A stretch of 64,000 bases of DNA. Origin: UBA2030 sp049969475 (GTDB lineage: Bacteria > Bacteroidota > Bacteroidia > Bacteroidales > TTA-H9). Positions 18,448-27,790 of the stretch are shown here, piece after piece (the stretch's first letter is position 1; every line of letters starts with the position of its first letter). The stretch is from contig JBMFOU010000009.1 of assembly GCA_049969475.1 (NCBI GenBank), positions 1-64,000 on the forward strand, in the 5' to 3' direction. The notes under the pieces were generated by a model. That model made no database searches. It was not told the origin of the DNA and was given only the letters and a program-made list of their open reading frames with translations. The translations under genes and the position numbers were made by a program.

Positions 18448-19482
18448 ATGACCAAAAAAATATCCATAGCAGAGATAGCGCGGCAGCTAGGAGTTTCTAA
18501 AACCCTGGTTTCGTTGGTATTAAACAATAAAGCCGATGAACACGGAATTAGCCGCGAAACGCAGGAAAGGGTAAGAGATAAAATCAGGGAACTCAATTAC
18601 CAGCCCGATATTCTGGCACAGGGTTTTCGCACGGGCAAAACCCGAACCATTGGACTGATTGTATCTGATATTTCCAACCTTTTCTATTCACGTATTGCTC
18701 GCCGCATCGAAGACTTTGCTTGGGAAAATGGTTATAGTGTTGTGATTTGCAGCACCGATGAGAAAATTGAGAAAGAGCTTGAGCAGATTCGATTGTTGAG
18801 AAGCCGTAAGGTGGACGGCCTGATTATCTCTTCTTCGCAAGAAAATGCGCAATATTTCAATAATCTTTTTCAAGAAGGCTTTCCTCATGTATTGATCGAC
18901 CGATCGTTTAGTGAAATGCAATCTGTGAATGTCACGGTGGACAATTTTGGAGGAGCCCGGCTCGCTGCCCGGCATTTGCTTTCTCAGGGGATGAAGAACT
19001 TAGCCCTCATAAGCATAACGCCTGAACACATCTCTACCATCAGCGACCGCATTAAAGGCTTTGAGTCTGCCCTGGCCGAAGCTGGTCTTGAACTTCCTCC
19101 TTACTGGCATATCAGAGCCCCTTTTCATGACCTTGAAAATGCTGTTAAGGAGGGTCTCCAGAGGATTTATCAATCGGGTCAGCTGCCCGAAGCTATTTTT
19201 ACCCTGAACAATAATCTTACTTCCATTACCCTGAAGTATCTCCGCAAATTATCCATTCGCATTCCTGAGGAAGTGGCCCTCATTGGGTTCGACGACCTGG
19301 TATATTTTTCCTATACCCATCCCTCTATTTCAGCTATCGAACAGCCTATCGACCGGATTTGCGAAAAATCTTTTCGTCTCCTCCTCAGGCAAATTCAAAA
19401 AGAAACCTTGCTTCAGCACGAGCGTAGCGTATATCTGCCGGTGGATATCATTATCCGAGAATCATCCGTCAAAATTCATTAA
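18448..19482 (+). CDS. LacI-family transcriptional regulator of the glycan locus
   Basis: This 344-residue regulator has an N-terminal LacI helix-turn-helix (ISIAEIARQLGVSKTLVSLVLNNK), the hinge region LNYQPDILAQGFRTGKT, and a periplasmic-binding-protein-like sugar-sensing core beginning TIGLIVSDISNLFYSRIARR. It probably represses the locus until a sugar or sugar phosphate binds. The palindrome 25 bp upstream suggests autoregulation, and matching palindromes at 276-289 and 6460-6471 suggest control of the enzyme genes. It is followed after 3 bp by the permease gene, forming a regulator-permease-kinase unit. The effector is unknown; GlcNAc or a derivative is the natural guess. Confidence 0.9.
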   Translation: MTKKISIAEIARQLGVSKTLVSLVLNNKADEHGISRETQERVRDKIRELNYQPDILAQGFRTGKTRTIGLIVSDISNLFYSRIARRIEDFAWENGYSVVICSTDEKIEKELEQIRLLRSRKVDGLIISSSQENAQYFNNLFQEGFPHVLIDRSFSEMQSVNVTVDNFGGARLAARHLLSQGMKNLALISITPEHISTISDRIKGFESALAEAGLELPPYWHIRAPFHDLENAVKEGLQRIYQSGQLPEAIFTLNNNLTSITLKYLRKLSIRIPEEVALIGFDDLVYFSYTHPSISAIEQPIDRICEKSFRLLLRQIQKETLLQHERSVYLPVDIIIRESSVKIH

Positions 19483-19485
19483 AAT

Positions 19486-20642
19486 ATGTTGAAAAACAAG
19501 ACTTTGCCTATTTTTTTGGTATTTCTGGCCATGGGATTCGGCGATGTGGTCGGGCCCCTGGTTTCGATGGTTAAAACCTCGTTTGAAGTATCCAATTTTG
19601 TGGCTTCTCTGTTAACAACCAGTGGTTTTATTATGTTTGGTCTTTTATCCATTCCGCTGGGGGTTATTCAGGATACCAAGGGGAAAAAAGCTTTGCTTAC
19701 CGCAGGGCTTCTGCTGGCTCTCATTGGTCTGCTGGTTCCCATTTTTTTCGGAATGTACGGTAAAGTGCCAGCAGTGGGCGAATCATCTGCTTTTAAACTA
19801 CCGGCCTTGTTTATATCCATTTTCTTGTTGGGTGCCGGTGCTACCGCTTTGCAGGTATCGGGCAATCCCATCATGCGCGATGTTTCACCCGAAGGTGAAT
19901 ATTCTGCCAATCTCTCCCTGGGCCAATCGATAAAGGCTATCGGCTCCTCCCTGGGATTTTTGCTTCCCCCGGCAGTCTCCCTTTGGTTTGGCCTCGACTG
20001 GACCATCCTTTTCCCTGTTTATGCGCTCATTGTTCTCATTACATACCTGTGGGTAAAAGCCATAAAAATTGAAGAAAAAAGGAACCCTGACTCCCGGCCT
20101 GCCACATTGGCCAGCAGCTTCAAGCTTATGTCCAATCCATGGGTGGCTTCTATGGTTTTGGGTATTTTCCTTTATGTTGGCGCTGAGGTTTCTATGAGTG
20201 CCCAGACCCCTATTCTCATGGATAGAGTTTATGGTATCACCGGACTGGGCCTTTGGGTTTCATGGGCCTTGTTTTTCCTGCCCATCTTCCTCGGACGTCT
20301 GGTGGGGTCGTTTATTCTCAGATACCTGAAACCGGCATTATTCCTTCTTATCACAGTCTTGCTTTCTCTTTTGGGCATGCTGATGCTTTTCTTTGGAAGC
20401 AAAGTTTTCGCTTTCGCCGGAATATTTATCATCGGATTAGGCTTTGCCAACATTTTCCCGCTCATATTCAGTATTGCTGTAGATTATATGCCTGAGCGCG
20501 CCAACGAACTTTCGGGCCTCATGGTTACAGCCATTGTTGGAGGTGCTTTTATTCCACCGCTCGCTGGTTATCTGGCCGATATCCATGTGATGACAGGTTT
20601 CCTTGTGCCCGCTGCTTGCCTCTTTTATATCCTCTTGCTGGC
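19486..20642 (+). CDS. MFS sugar permease, FHS (fucose/glucose/GlcNAc) type, 3' end lost in gap
   Basis: About 385 residues of a polytopic inner-membrane transporter precede the N run. Hydrophobic segments are spread over the whole length and it has the MFS loop motif (GVIQDTKGKKALLTAG after TM2). The pattern VSGNPIMRDVSPEGEYSANLSLGQSIKAIGS resembles FucP/GluP-like proton-sugar symporters of the FHS family. In this locus it most likely imports GlcNAc, mannose or another released monosaccharide. The last transmembrane segment and stop are hidden by the 100-N gap, so truncation here is technical rather than biological. Confidence 0.85.
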
Positions 20643-20742
20643 NNNNNNNNNNNNNNNNNNNNNNNNNNNNNNNNNNNNNNNNNNNNNNNNNNNNNNNNNN
20701 NNNNNNNNNNNNNNNNNNNNNNNNNNNNNNNNNNNNNNNNNN
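20643..20742. other. assembly gap of 100 N
   Basis: A run of exactly 100 N marks a scaffold join of unknown true length. It removes the end of the permease gene and any sequence between it and the ROK kinase, so it could hide additional small features or a regulatory site. Confidence 0.99.
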
Positions 20743-20747
20743 AAGTT

Positions 20748-21848
20748 ATGTCATTAACATCCAACGAAAAGATTGTAATGACCCTCGATGCCGGGGGAAC
20801 GAATTTTGTGTTTTCAGCTATTGCTGATGGACGGGAAATCGTAAATCCCGTGCATTTACCGGCCCATGGACATGATTTACCATTATGCCTGAATACTATC
20901 ATTCAAGGTTTTGAAGAGATAAACCGTCAGCTGCCGCACAAGCCCTTTGCTATCAGTTTTGCCTTCCCTGGACCTGCTGATTACCGCAATGGAATTATCG
21001 GTGACCTAGCCAATTTGCCGGGTTTTCGCGGTGGAGTCGCGCTGGGCCCTATGTTGGAAGATCATTTTCAAATACCTGTTTACATCAATAACGACGGAGA
21101 TCTTTTCACCTTTGGAGAGGCTCGTTTTGGTTTCTTACCAGCCCTCAACCGAAGGCTTAAAGAAATAGGTAGCAGTCGCCAATATCGAAATCTTTTTGGA
21201 GTCACCCTGGGTACAGGATTTGGCGGTGGGTTGGTTATCAACGATACCCTTTACCTGGGTGAAAACGGAGCCGCTTCGGAAATTTGTCTTACACAGAATG
21301 CCTTCGATCGTAAGTATTATGCTGAAGAAAGTATTAGCGCAAGGGCTATTATCCGTGAATATCTGAACAACGGAGGCGAACCCTGCGAGGGCCTTACCCC
21401 CCAGGATATTTATTCCATAGCCACGGGTGAAAAGCACGGAAATCGAGAGGCTGCGCTCCGGTCTTTTGAAACTTTCGGCGAAGCATTGGGGGCTGCTCTG
21501 GTCAATGCTATCACTCTGCTCGATTGCCCTGTAGTAATTGGCGGTGGATTAGCCAACGCCTGGCCTTTGTTTGCTCCTAAAATGCTTGAATATTTTGATG
21601 GACAATATCTTACACACAACGGCCGAAACATGGTTCGACTGGTGAGCCGGATTGTAAATTTTGAGGATAATCCCTCGATGCAAAAACTGGCTGCCGAAGA
21701 TGTCAAAAAAGTTAAAATTCCCTTCAATCATCGCCTGGTAGATTACTATCCCAATAAAATCAACATTGTAGGGCGAAGCCTGCTGGGGACCAGTACAGCA
21801 GTTGCCCTGGGAGCCTACGCTTTTGCTCTTCAGAACAACGAAAGATAA
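20748..21848 (+). CDS. ROK-family sugar kinase
   Basis: This 366-residue cytoplasmic kinase starts at the ATG at 20748, five bases after the gap. The phosphate-binding loop is VMTLDAGGTNFVFSA and the active-site region includes INNDGDLFTFGEARFG (catalytic Asp) and GVTLGTGFGGGLVIN. The Cys-rich zinc motif of many ROK proteins (CxCGxxGC) is not seen; the corresponding stretch is GENGAASEICLT. ROK kinases of Bacteroidota phosphorylate glucose, mannose or N-acetylglucosamine. With HexNAcases, mannosidases and a NagB-like enzyme nearby, phosphorylation of GlcNAc or mannose is the likely role. Confidence 0.85.
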   Translation: MSLTSNEKIVMTLDAGGTNFVFSAIADGREIVNPVHLPAHGHDLPLCLNTIIQGFEEINRQLPHKPFAISFAFPGPADYRNGIIGDLANLPGFRGGVALGPMLEDHFQIPVYINNDGDLFTFGEARFGFLPALNRRLKEIGSSRQYRNLFGVTLGTGFGGGLVINDTLYLGENGAASEICLTQNAFDRKYYAEESISARAIIREYLNNGGEPCEGLTPQDIYSIATGEKHGNREAALRSFETFGEALGAALVNAITLLDCPVVIGGGLANAWPLFAPKMLEYFDGQYLTHNGRNMVRLVSRIVNFEDNPSMQKLAAEDVKKVKIPFNHRLVDYYPNKINIVGRSLLGTSTAVALGAYAFALQNNER

Positions 21849-21870
21849 TAATCTTTAGAGTTGATCAGCC

Positions 21871-24417
21871 ATGATTCAAAGGTTCTGCATTCTCGCCCTG
21901 ATTCCGGCCTGGCTTTTGTCGGGCTGTACTCGAAAACATGCCTCTGAGGAAAGGATATTACTGAATGAGGGATGGAAATTCAGCCAGAGAGGTTCTCAGG
22001 AGTGGTTGCCTGCCCGGATCCCTGGAACAGTGCATACCGATTTATTACATGCAGGAAAAATTGCTGATCCTTTTTATGGTTGCAACGAGAAGGAACTACA
22101 ATGGATTGGGGAGACAGACTGGACTTACAGGTTAACCTTTGTGGCGTGTCCTGATTGGAAACAATGGCCCATGCAGGAACTGGTATTCGAAGGACTTGAT
22201 ACCTGGGCCGATGTTTACCTCAATGGACGCAAAATTATTGAAGCCAATAACATGTTCCGAGCCTGGAGGGCAGATGTGAAAGACCAGCTACTTCCTGGAC
22301 AAAATGTGATTGAAGTCCGTTTCCACTCTGCTTTGCAAAAATTTCTGGCCGACTCTGTAGCCCTGGGGTATCCGCTGCCCGGCGGGCGCTGGAATACCTC
22401 GCGTAAAGCGGCTTATCATTTCGGATGGGACTGGGGCCCCCGCTTCATTACTTGCGGAATCTGGAAGCCTGTTTATTTGCATTTTTCTGCCGAACCTGCT
22501 CTGAAGGATGTATGGCTGAACAACGACAGCATAACCCCTCAACAGGCCTGGCTGACTCTTCACGTGGATTTTCGACAGAACCTCCCATCTGATCAAAAAA
22601 TAGATATTGCACTCAAGGATAAAAGTTCTGGCCAGATTTTACTCCATCAGACCATTTCACCAGCCAAAGGATCCCATAACCTGAGGCTTCCGTTCCAAAT
22701 AAATAATCCCCATCTATGGTGGTGCAATGGTTTGGGTGAGCCTCACTTGTACCATCTCTCCTTGGAAATTAAAACCTCTAAGGGGGTAACTTATAAGCGC
22801 GAAATAGTTCACGGGGTGCGCAAGGTGGAATTGGTACGCCAGCACGACGAATGGGGAGAATCGTTTTTCTTCCGCCTGAACGGTGTACCAGTATATTCCA
22901 AGGGGGCAAACTATATTCCTTCTCATAGTTTTTTGCCTGAGGTAAAACCGGCTCAGTATCGGCGCATCATGCAAGAAGCTGTTTTTGCAAACATGAACAT
23001 GCTCAGGGTATGGGGTGGTGGCGTGTATGAAGACGATTATTTTTACGATCTTGCCGATAGTCTCGGCCTGATGATATGGCAGGATTTTATGTTCGCTTGT
23101 GCTTTGTATCCTGGAACTGAAAATTTTTTGAACAATGTCAGAGCTGAGGCCATTGAGCAAGTTTCAAGGCTGCGTCGGCACCCCTCAGTAGTACTGTGGT
23201 GCGGAAACAATGAAAGTGATGAGGCCTGGCACAATTGGGGCTATCAGCAACTTTTCCGGATGAGCTCAGAAATTCAGGACACGATTTGGAACCATTATCA
23301 GCGATTATTTCATACAATACTACCTGAGGTTGTTAAAGCATATAGCCCCTCGGTTCCCTATGTAAGTACTTCTCCTCAAACCGGTTGGGGACGGCCCGAA
23401 AGTATGACAGCTGGCGACTCCCACTATTGGGGGGTGTGGTGGGGGAGAGAGCCCTTCGAAAAGTTTCAGGAAAAAGTACCTCGCTTCATGAGCGAATTTG
23501 GGTTTCAGGCCATGCCAGAAGTATCAACCCTTCGTAAAATACAACCTCTGGAATCCGACTCTTTATTTTCTCCCCAGCTTCGCTGTCATCAGAAGCATCC
23601 TACCGGTTTCGAGACCATCCAGGTTTACCTGGAGAGGGAAAAGCTTCATCCTCAAACCGTACAGGAATACATTTATCTTACCCAGTTAATACAAGCCAGA
23701 GGCATTGGATTGGGCATTGCTGCCCAACGATCTTCCAGGCCCCGCTGTATGGGTTCACTTTACTGGCAACTCAATGATTGCTGGCCCGTAACTTCTTGGT
23801 CTTCTGTAGATTTCCTGGGTAATCGAAAAGCACTTCATTTCACCGCCCGCGATCTCTACGATACGTTGGCACTTGCCTTATTCATTGAAAAAGGTTTTTT
23901 GAAGGTGTTTGCCCTGAATGACAATCCTTCGCAGAAAGAAGGTCAGTTTAAACTCAAAATTAGGTTTTTCGGTGGAAAAGAGAGACTCCTGACCTCTGAA
24001 CGGGTGAAGCTTAATCCATTGTCTTCAAATGTATTGTATCAGTTGCCTGCCACCAGCCTTCCCCCGGCTGGCAATTATCTACTTGAGGCCACTTTGGCCA
24101 ATCAAAAGTTTACAAGAACTACTACGCTGATTCCTGGAGTATTAGGAGAACTCTCATTGGAAAGGGCTCAAATAAAATACCGTATCGAACCCACTCAGGG
24201 TGGTTTTTTTCTCACGCTGACTACTGATAGGTTCGTACCCTGGCTTCAGCTCTACTTGCTGGAGACTCCTGCTCGGTTTTCAGATAATTTCGTTAACCTC
24301 TGGCCGGGAATTCCTCAGCGTATCTACTGCGAAACATCGCTCGACAAAAGCACTTTTGAACGACAGCTTCGCTTTTATTCTTTGAATGATTACCTAACCA
24401 AAAACAATAAACCATGA
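21871..24417 (+). CDS. GH2 beta-mannosidase, lipoprotein
   Basis: This 848-residue protein has a lipoprotein signal (LIPAWLLSGCTRK), so it is probably anchored in the outer or inner membrane. The GH2 sugar-binding domain starts LNEGWKFSQRG, with PARIPGTVHTDLLHAGKI and AAYHFGWDWGPRFI typical of the beta-mannosidase subgroup. The catalytic acid/base is in WCGNNESDEAW (Glu about 446) and the nucleophile in FMSEFGFQAMPE (Glu about 541). It cleaves beta-1,4-linked mannose, as at the core of N-glycans or in mannans. Its stop overlaps the GH92 start by 4 bp (ATGA), so the two mannosidases are translationally coupled. Confidence 0.9.
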   Translation: MIQRFCILALIPAWLLSGCTRKHASEERILLNEGWKFSQRGSQEWLPARIPGTVHTDLLHAGKIADPFYGCNEKELQWIGETDWTYRLTFVACPDWKQWPMQELVFEGLDTWADVYLNGRKIIEANNMFRAWRADVKDQLLPGQNVIEVRFHSALQKFLADSVALGYPLPGGRWNTSRKAAYHFGWDWGPRFITCGIWKPVYLHFSAEPALKDVWLNNDSITPQQAWLTLHVDFRQNLPSDQKIDIALKDKSSGQILLHQTISPAKGSHNLRLPFQINNPHLWWCNGLGEPHLYHLSLEIKTSKGVTYKREIVHGVRKVELVRQHDEWGESFFFRLNGVPVYSKGANYIPSHSFLPEVKPAQYRRIMQEAVFANMNMLRVWGGGVYEDDYFYDLADSLGLMIWQDFMFACALYPGTENFLNNVRAEAIEQVSRLRRHPSVVLWCGNNESDEAWHNWGYQQLFRMSSEIQDTIWNHYQRLFHTILPEVVKAYSPSVPYVSTSPQTGWGRPESMTAGDSHYWGVWWGREPFEKFQEKVPRFMSEFGFQAMPEVSTLRKIQPLESDSLFSPQLRCHQKHPTGFETIQVYLEREKLHPQTVQEYIYLTQLIQARGIGLGIAAQRSSRPRCMGSLYWQLNDCWPVTSWSSVDFLGNRKALHFTARDLYDTLALALFIEKGFLKVFALNDNPSQKEGQFKLKIRFFGGKERLLTSERVKLNPLSSNVLYQLPATSLPPAGNYLLEATLANQKFTRTTTLIPGVLGELSLERAQIKYRIEPTQGGFFLTLTTDRFVPWLQLYLLETPARFSDNFVNLWPGIPQRIYCETSLDKSTFERQLRFYSLNDYLTKNNKP

Positions 24418-27353
24418 AAGGCTTGTTTAAACTTTTTCTTTGGGTGGCCGCTGTATCACTGCTGAGTTCTTGCAGCAGCAAGCAAGAAACCGGCCCAGAT
24501 CCGGCCCGCTGGGTCGATCCATTTATCGGCACAGGAGGTCACGGACACACTTTTCCAGGAGCAACTCTGCCCTTTGGCATGGTGCAGGTTAATCCTCAAA
24601 CCCGCCTCACCGGTTGGGATGGGTGCTCTGGCTATCATTACTCCGATAGTTTAATCTATGGATTTGCGCATACCGCGCTTAATGGAACGGGTGCTTCAGA
24701 TTATGGAGACATTCTGATAATGCCAGTGGTAGGCAAACCTGTTTTTAGCAACACTGAATACAGTAGCCCATTTTCGAAAAAAACGGAACTTGCGGAGCCG
24801 GGATATTATCGGGTTAAACTGGAAAAACCCGATGTTTTAGCTGAAGTAACAGCAACTCACCGGGTGGGCTACCATCGCTATACCTTCCCTTCCACGCAGC
24901 AAGCTCTCCTTATCATCGATCTTCAGCATCGCGATCGAGTGCTGGATTCATGGATTGAAATTGTAAACGATCATGAAATAAGAGGGATGCGGCGAAGCTC
25001 CAACTGGGCGCGTGATATGGTCTGGTATTTTCACATGGAGTTTTCCCGCCCGTTTATAACTTACGGTATTGCGGTGAATGATACGCTGCATCAGGGTTTT
25101 GAAAAAGCTGAGGGGACTAACATCAAAGCATTTGTAGGATTTGATACCCAAAAGGACCCTGTGGTAGAAGTGAAAGTAGCCCTTTCAGGCGTCGATCCTG
25201 AGGGTGCCTTGAAAAACCTAAAAGCTGAATTACCGGGCTGGGACTTCGAGCAAACCCGCAAAAAAGCCCGCGATGAGTGGAATAGCGAGTTGGGCAAGTT
25301 TTATGTGAAAGGAGGAACAAAGAAACAGATGCGTGCATTTTACTCGGCCCTTTATCATGCCTTATTACAGCCCAATATTTATATGGATGTGGATGGTAGG
25401 TACCGGGGCATGGACCATAAAATTGATACTGCCCTTGATTTTAAGAACTATACGGTATTTTCACTCTGGGACACTTACCGCGCATGGCACCCTTTGATGA
25501 CCCTCATCGATTCGACCCGCACCGTAGATTTCATTCGCACGATGCTCAATCAGTATGAAAAAAGCGGAAATCTACCCGTGTGGGAACTGGCAGCCAACGA
25601 AACCTGGTGTATGATAGGAAATCATGCCATACCCGTCATTGTGGATGCCTGGCTGAAAGGCATACGTGGATTTGATCCCAACCTGGCACTGCGGGCCTGT
25701 ATGGCCAGTGTTAATGCCGATAGGGTAGGGTATCCCGTTTATAGAAAATATGGCTTCCTGCCCGGCAACAAGGAACATGAAAGTGTTAGCAAAACCCTTG
25801 AATATGCTTTCGACGACTGGTGCATCGCTCAGCTGGCCCGGAGCCTAAATGATGAAGAGACCTACCGGCACTACATTCAGGCCTCCCAGTTTTATAAAAA
25901 CCTCTTTGATCCTTCCACTGGTTTCATCCGCCCGAGAATCTCAGGAACATGGCTTGAACCTTTCAATCCTACCACAGTAGATTGGAACTATACCGAGGCC
26001 AATGCCTGGCAATACAATTTCTATGTTCCGCACGATATTAATACCCATATCCGCTTAATGGGGGGCGACAGTGCTTATGCAGCCCGTCTGGATGAGCTTT
26101 TCAATACTACTTCAGAAGTTACTGGCCGCGACATGAAAGACATTTCAGGTCTTATCGGGCAATATGCCCATGGCAATGAACCCAGTCACCACGTTGCTTA
26201 CCTTTACAATTTCGTGGGTCAGCCATGGAAAACCCAGGAAAAAGTCCGCTACATCATGGATCACTTTTATACTGACCATCCCGATGGTATTATTGGTAAT
26301 GAAGATTGCGGGCAAATGTCGGCCTGGTTAATTTGGAGTGCCATGGGATTTTATCCTGTTAACCCGGCTTCTGGTATTTATATAATAGGAACCCCCTGGT
26401 TCGACGAAATGCAGGTAAAGCTCGAAAATGGCAAGACCTTAACTATTACGGCCATTCATCCCTCGGAGAAAAATTTCTATGTACAGGGCATTGAACTCAA
26501 TGGAAAGCCACACACAGTTTCATACATAACCCATAAAGAATTGAAGGGCGGTAGTCATCTCCATTTTGTGCTGGGAAAGAAACCTTCTTCCTGGGCCACA
26601 GCCCTTGCCGACCGCCCTGTAGCTGAGGTGAAAGATGACCCGCTGGTGGTTTCACCCTACTTCATAGCCAGTGATACCCGTCTTAAAAAGCCAGTAACTG
26701 TACAAATGGCCACCATCACGCCAGGGGCTGAAATTTTCTATACCATGGATGGTTCACAACCCGACAAAAACTCCCAAAAATATACGCAGTCCCTCTTAAT
26801 CGAAAGCACCACAAAGCTAACAGCCATTGCCTGGCATCGTCTATGGGGGTATAGTCACCCTGTGGATATGGAATTCATAAAAATTGACACCAATCGCAGC
26901 ATACAGGTGCTGAGCCAGGTGCATCCCAACTACACGGCTGGAGGTCCTGAGGCCTTGATCGATGGACTCAGAGGGCCTGAAAATTGGAGGCTTGGCGGTT
27001 GGCAGGGCTATCAGAGAAATGATTTTGAAGCTATCGTCGATTTGGGTAAAGTGCAAAAAATTAGTTACCTCGCGGCAGGTTTTGTGCAGGATATTGGTGC
27101 ATGGATTTGGGCCCCGAAAAAAGTAATTTTTGAAATTTCGGACGACGCACACCAGTGGAAACAACTTCTTTCGATTGATTCTCCACTGCCAATCGACGAC
27201 TATCATGCGCAGAAACTTGACCTGGGTGGAAAAGTGAACTCTTTTGCAAGATTCATCAAGGTAAAAGCAATCAATCTGGGTAAAATCCCTCAATGGCACC
27301 TGGGGGCCGGAGGAGATGCCTATATCTTTATCGATGAAATTATAATACTCTGA
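24414..27353 (+). CDS. GH92 alpha-mannosidase, lipoprotein, with chitobiase C-like and discoidin-like tail
   Basis: This 979-residue calcium-dependent exo-alpha-mannosidase has a lipobox (SLLSSCSSK). The GH92 signature is clear: WVDPFIGTGGHGHTFPGATL at about 32-51, then the catalytic barrel with FSLWDTYRAWHPL, GNHAIPV, NEPSHH and GNEDCGQMSAW, the last holding the expected catalytic Glu and Asp region. After about residue 750 come a chitobiase C-like segment (IFYTMDGSQPDKNSQ) and an F5/8 type C-like module ending GAGGDAYIFIDEIII. GH92 enzymes trim alpha-mannose from high-mannose N-glycans, which together with the beta-mannosidase and GH20s supports an N-glycan target. Confidence 0.95.
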   Translation: MKGLFKLFLWVAAVSLLSSCSSKQETGPDPARWVDPFIGTGGHGHTFPGATLPFGMVQVNPQTRLTGWDGCSGYHYSDSLIYGFAHTALNGTGASDYGDILIMPVVGKPVFSNTEYSSPFSKKTELAEPGYYRVKLEKPDVLAEVTATHRVGYHRYTFPSTQQALLIIDLQHRDRVLDSWIEIVNDHEIRGMRRSSNWARDMVWYFHMEFSRPFITYGIAVNDTLHQGFEKAEGTNIKAFVGFDTQKDPVVEVKVALSGVDPEGALKNLKAELPGWDFEQTRKKARDEWNSELGKFYVKGGTKKQMRAFYSALYHALLQPNIYMDVDGRYRGMDHKIDTALDFKNYTVFSLWDTYRAWHPLMTLIDSTRTVDFIRTMLNQYEKSGNLPVWELAANETWCMIGNHAIPVIVDAWLKGIRGFDPNLALRACMASVNADRVGYPVYRKYGFLPGNKEHESVSKTLEYAFDDWCIAQLARSLNDEETYRHYIQASQFYKNLFDPSTGFIRPRISGTWLEPFNPTTVDWNYTEANAWQYNFYVPHDINTHIRLMGGDSAYAARLDELFNTTSEVTGRDMKDISGLIGQYAHGNEPSHHVAYLYNFVGQPWKTQEKVRYIMDHFYTDHPDGIIGNEDCGQMSAWLIWSAMGFYPVNPASGIYIIGTPWFDEMQVKLENGKTLTITAIHPSEKNFYVQGIELNGKPHTVSYITHKELKGGSHLHFVLGKKPSSWATALADRPVAEVKDDPLVVSPYFIASDTRLKKPVTVQMATITPGAEIFYTMDGSQPDKNSQKYTQSLLIESTTKLTAIAWHRLWGYSHPVDMEFIKIDTNRSIQVLSQVHPNYTAGGPEALIDGLRGPENWRLGGWQGYQRNDFEAIVDLGKVQKISYLAAGFVQDIGAWIWAPKKVIFEISDDAHQWKQLLSIDSPLPIDDYHAQKLDLGGKVNSFARFIKVKAINLGKIPQWHLGAGGDAYIFIDEIIIL

Positions 27354-27399
27354 AATAGAAAAACTAATCTGTAGATTAACCCACTGGCAGGCGGCCCTG

Positions 27400-27463
27400 A
27401 AGCAGGCAGGTAGTAATGGAATCCTGGCCTGGCCTTCTTTAGAGCACGCCTGCTTTCTTTTTT
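27400..27463 (+). terminator. probable terminator of the GH92 transcript
   Basis: Arms AAGCAGGC (27400-27407) and GCCTGCTT (27448-27455) are perfect complements and are followed by a T-rich tract (27454-27463). The loop is long (40 nt) but contains GGCCAGG/CCTGGCC-like pairing potential. It lies 47 bp after the GH92 stop. Confidence 0.5.
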
Positions 27464-27632
27464 CACGAAGACGAGATTTGGCCAGGGGTTTTTAAATAAT
27501 ATAACAGGTTATGGAAAGATTATTCCAAGAATCAATAGTATTATATAAATTATTTTTTGCTATTTAAAACCTTTAAAACCAATCCGTTTGCATCGCGCAA
27601 ACTCAGACTCTACATAGAAAATGACTTGGAAA

Positions 27633-27663
27633 TTTGCTGAATTCAAAAATTACCGTACCTTTG
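27633..27663 (+). promoter_or_regulatory. promoter of tRNA-Val
   Basis: TTTG at 27633-27636 and TACCTTTG at 27656-27663 are separated by 19 bp, an exact match to the Bacteroidota housekeeping promoter (TTTG-N19-TAnnTTTG). The tRNA starts 19 bp downstream. Confidence 0.75.
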
Positions 27664-27682
27664 CAGCGCAAACAAGGCAAAC

Positions 27683-27757
27683 GGGAGCTTAGCTCAGTTG
27701 GTTCAGAGCACCTGCCTTACAAGCAGGGGGTCACAGGTTCGACTCCTGTAGCTCCCA
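27683..27757 (+). tRNA. tRNA-Val (anticodon TAC)
   Basis: The 75-nt cloverleaf has the acceptor stem GGGAGCT pairing with AGCTCCC, the D arm GCTC-AGTTGGTTCA-GAGC, and the anticodon stem CCTGC-GCAGG with loop CTTACAA, so the anticodon is TAC. The T arm is ACAGG-TTCGACT-CCTGT. The CCA end is not encoded. Confidence 0.95.
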
Positions 27758-27790
27758 CCCCGATAGAAAAGACTATAATTTATAAAAACA

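Noticed and set aside
27365..27378. palindrome TAATCT-GT-AGATTA after the GH92 gene as a fourth LacI operator
   Set aside because: Its half-site (TAATCT) differs from the CTAAAY core of the three sites, and it lies after a stop codon, not near a promoter.
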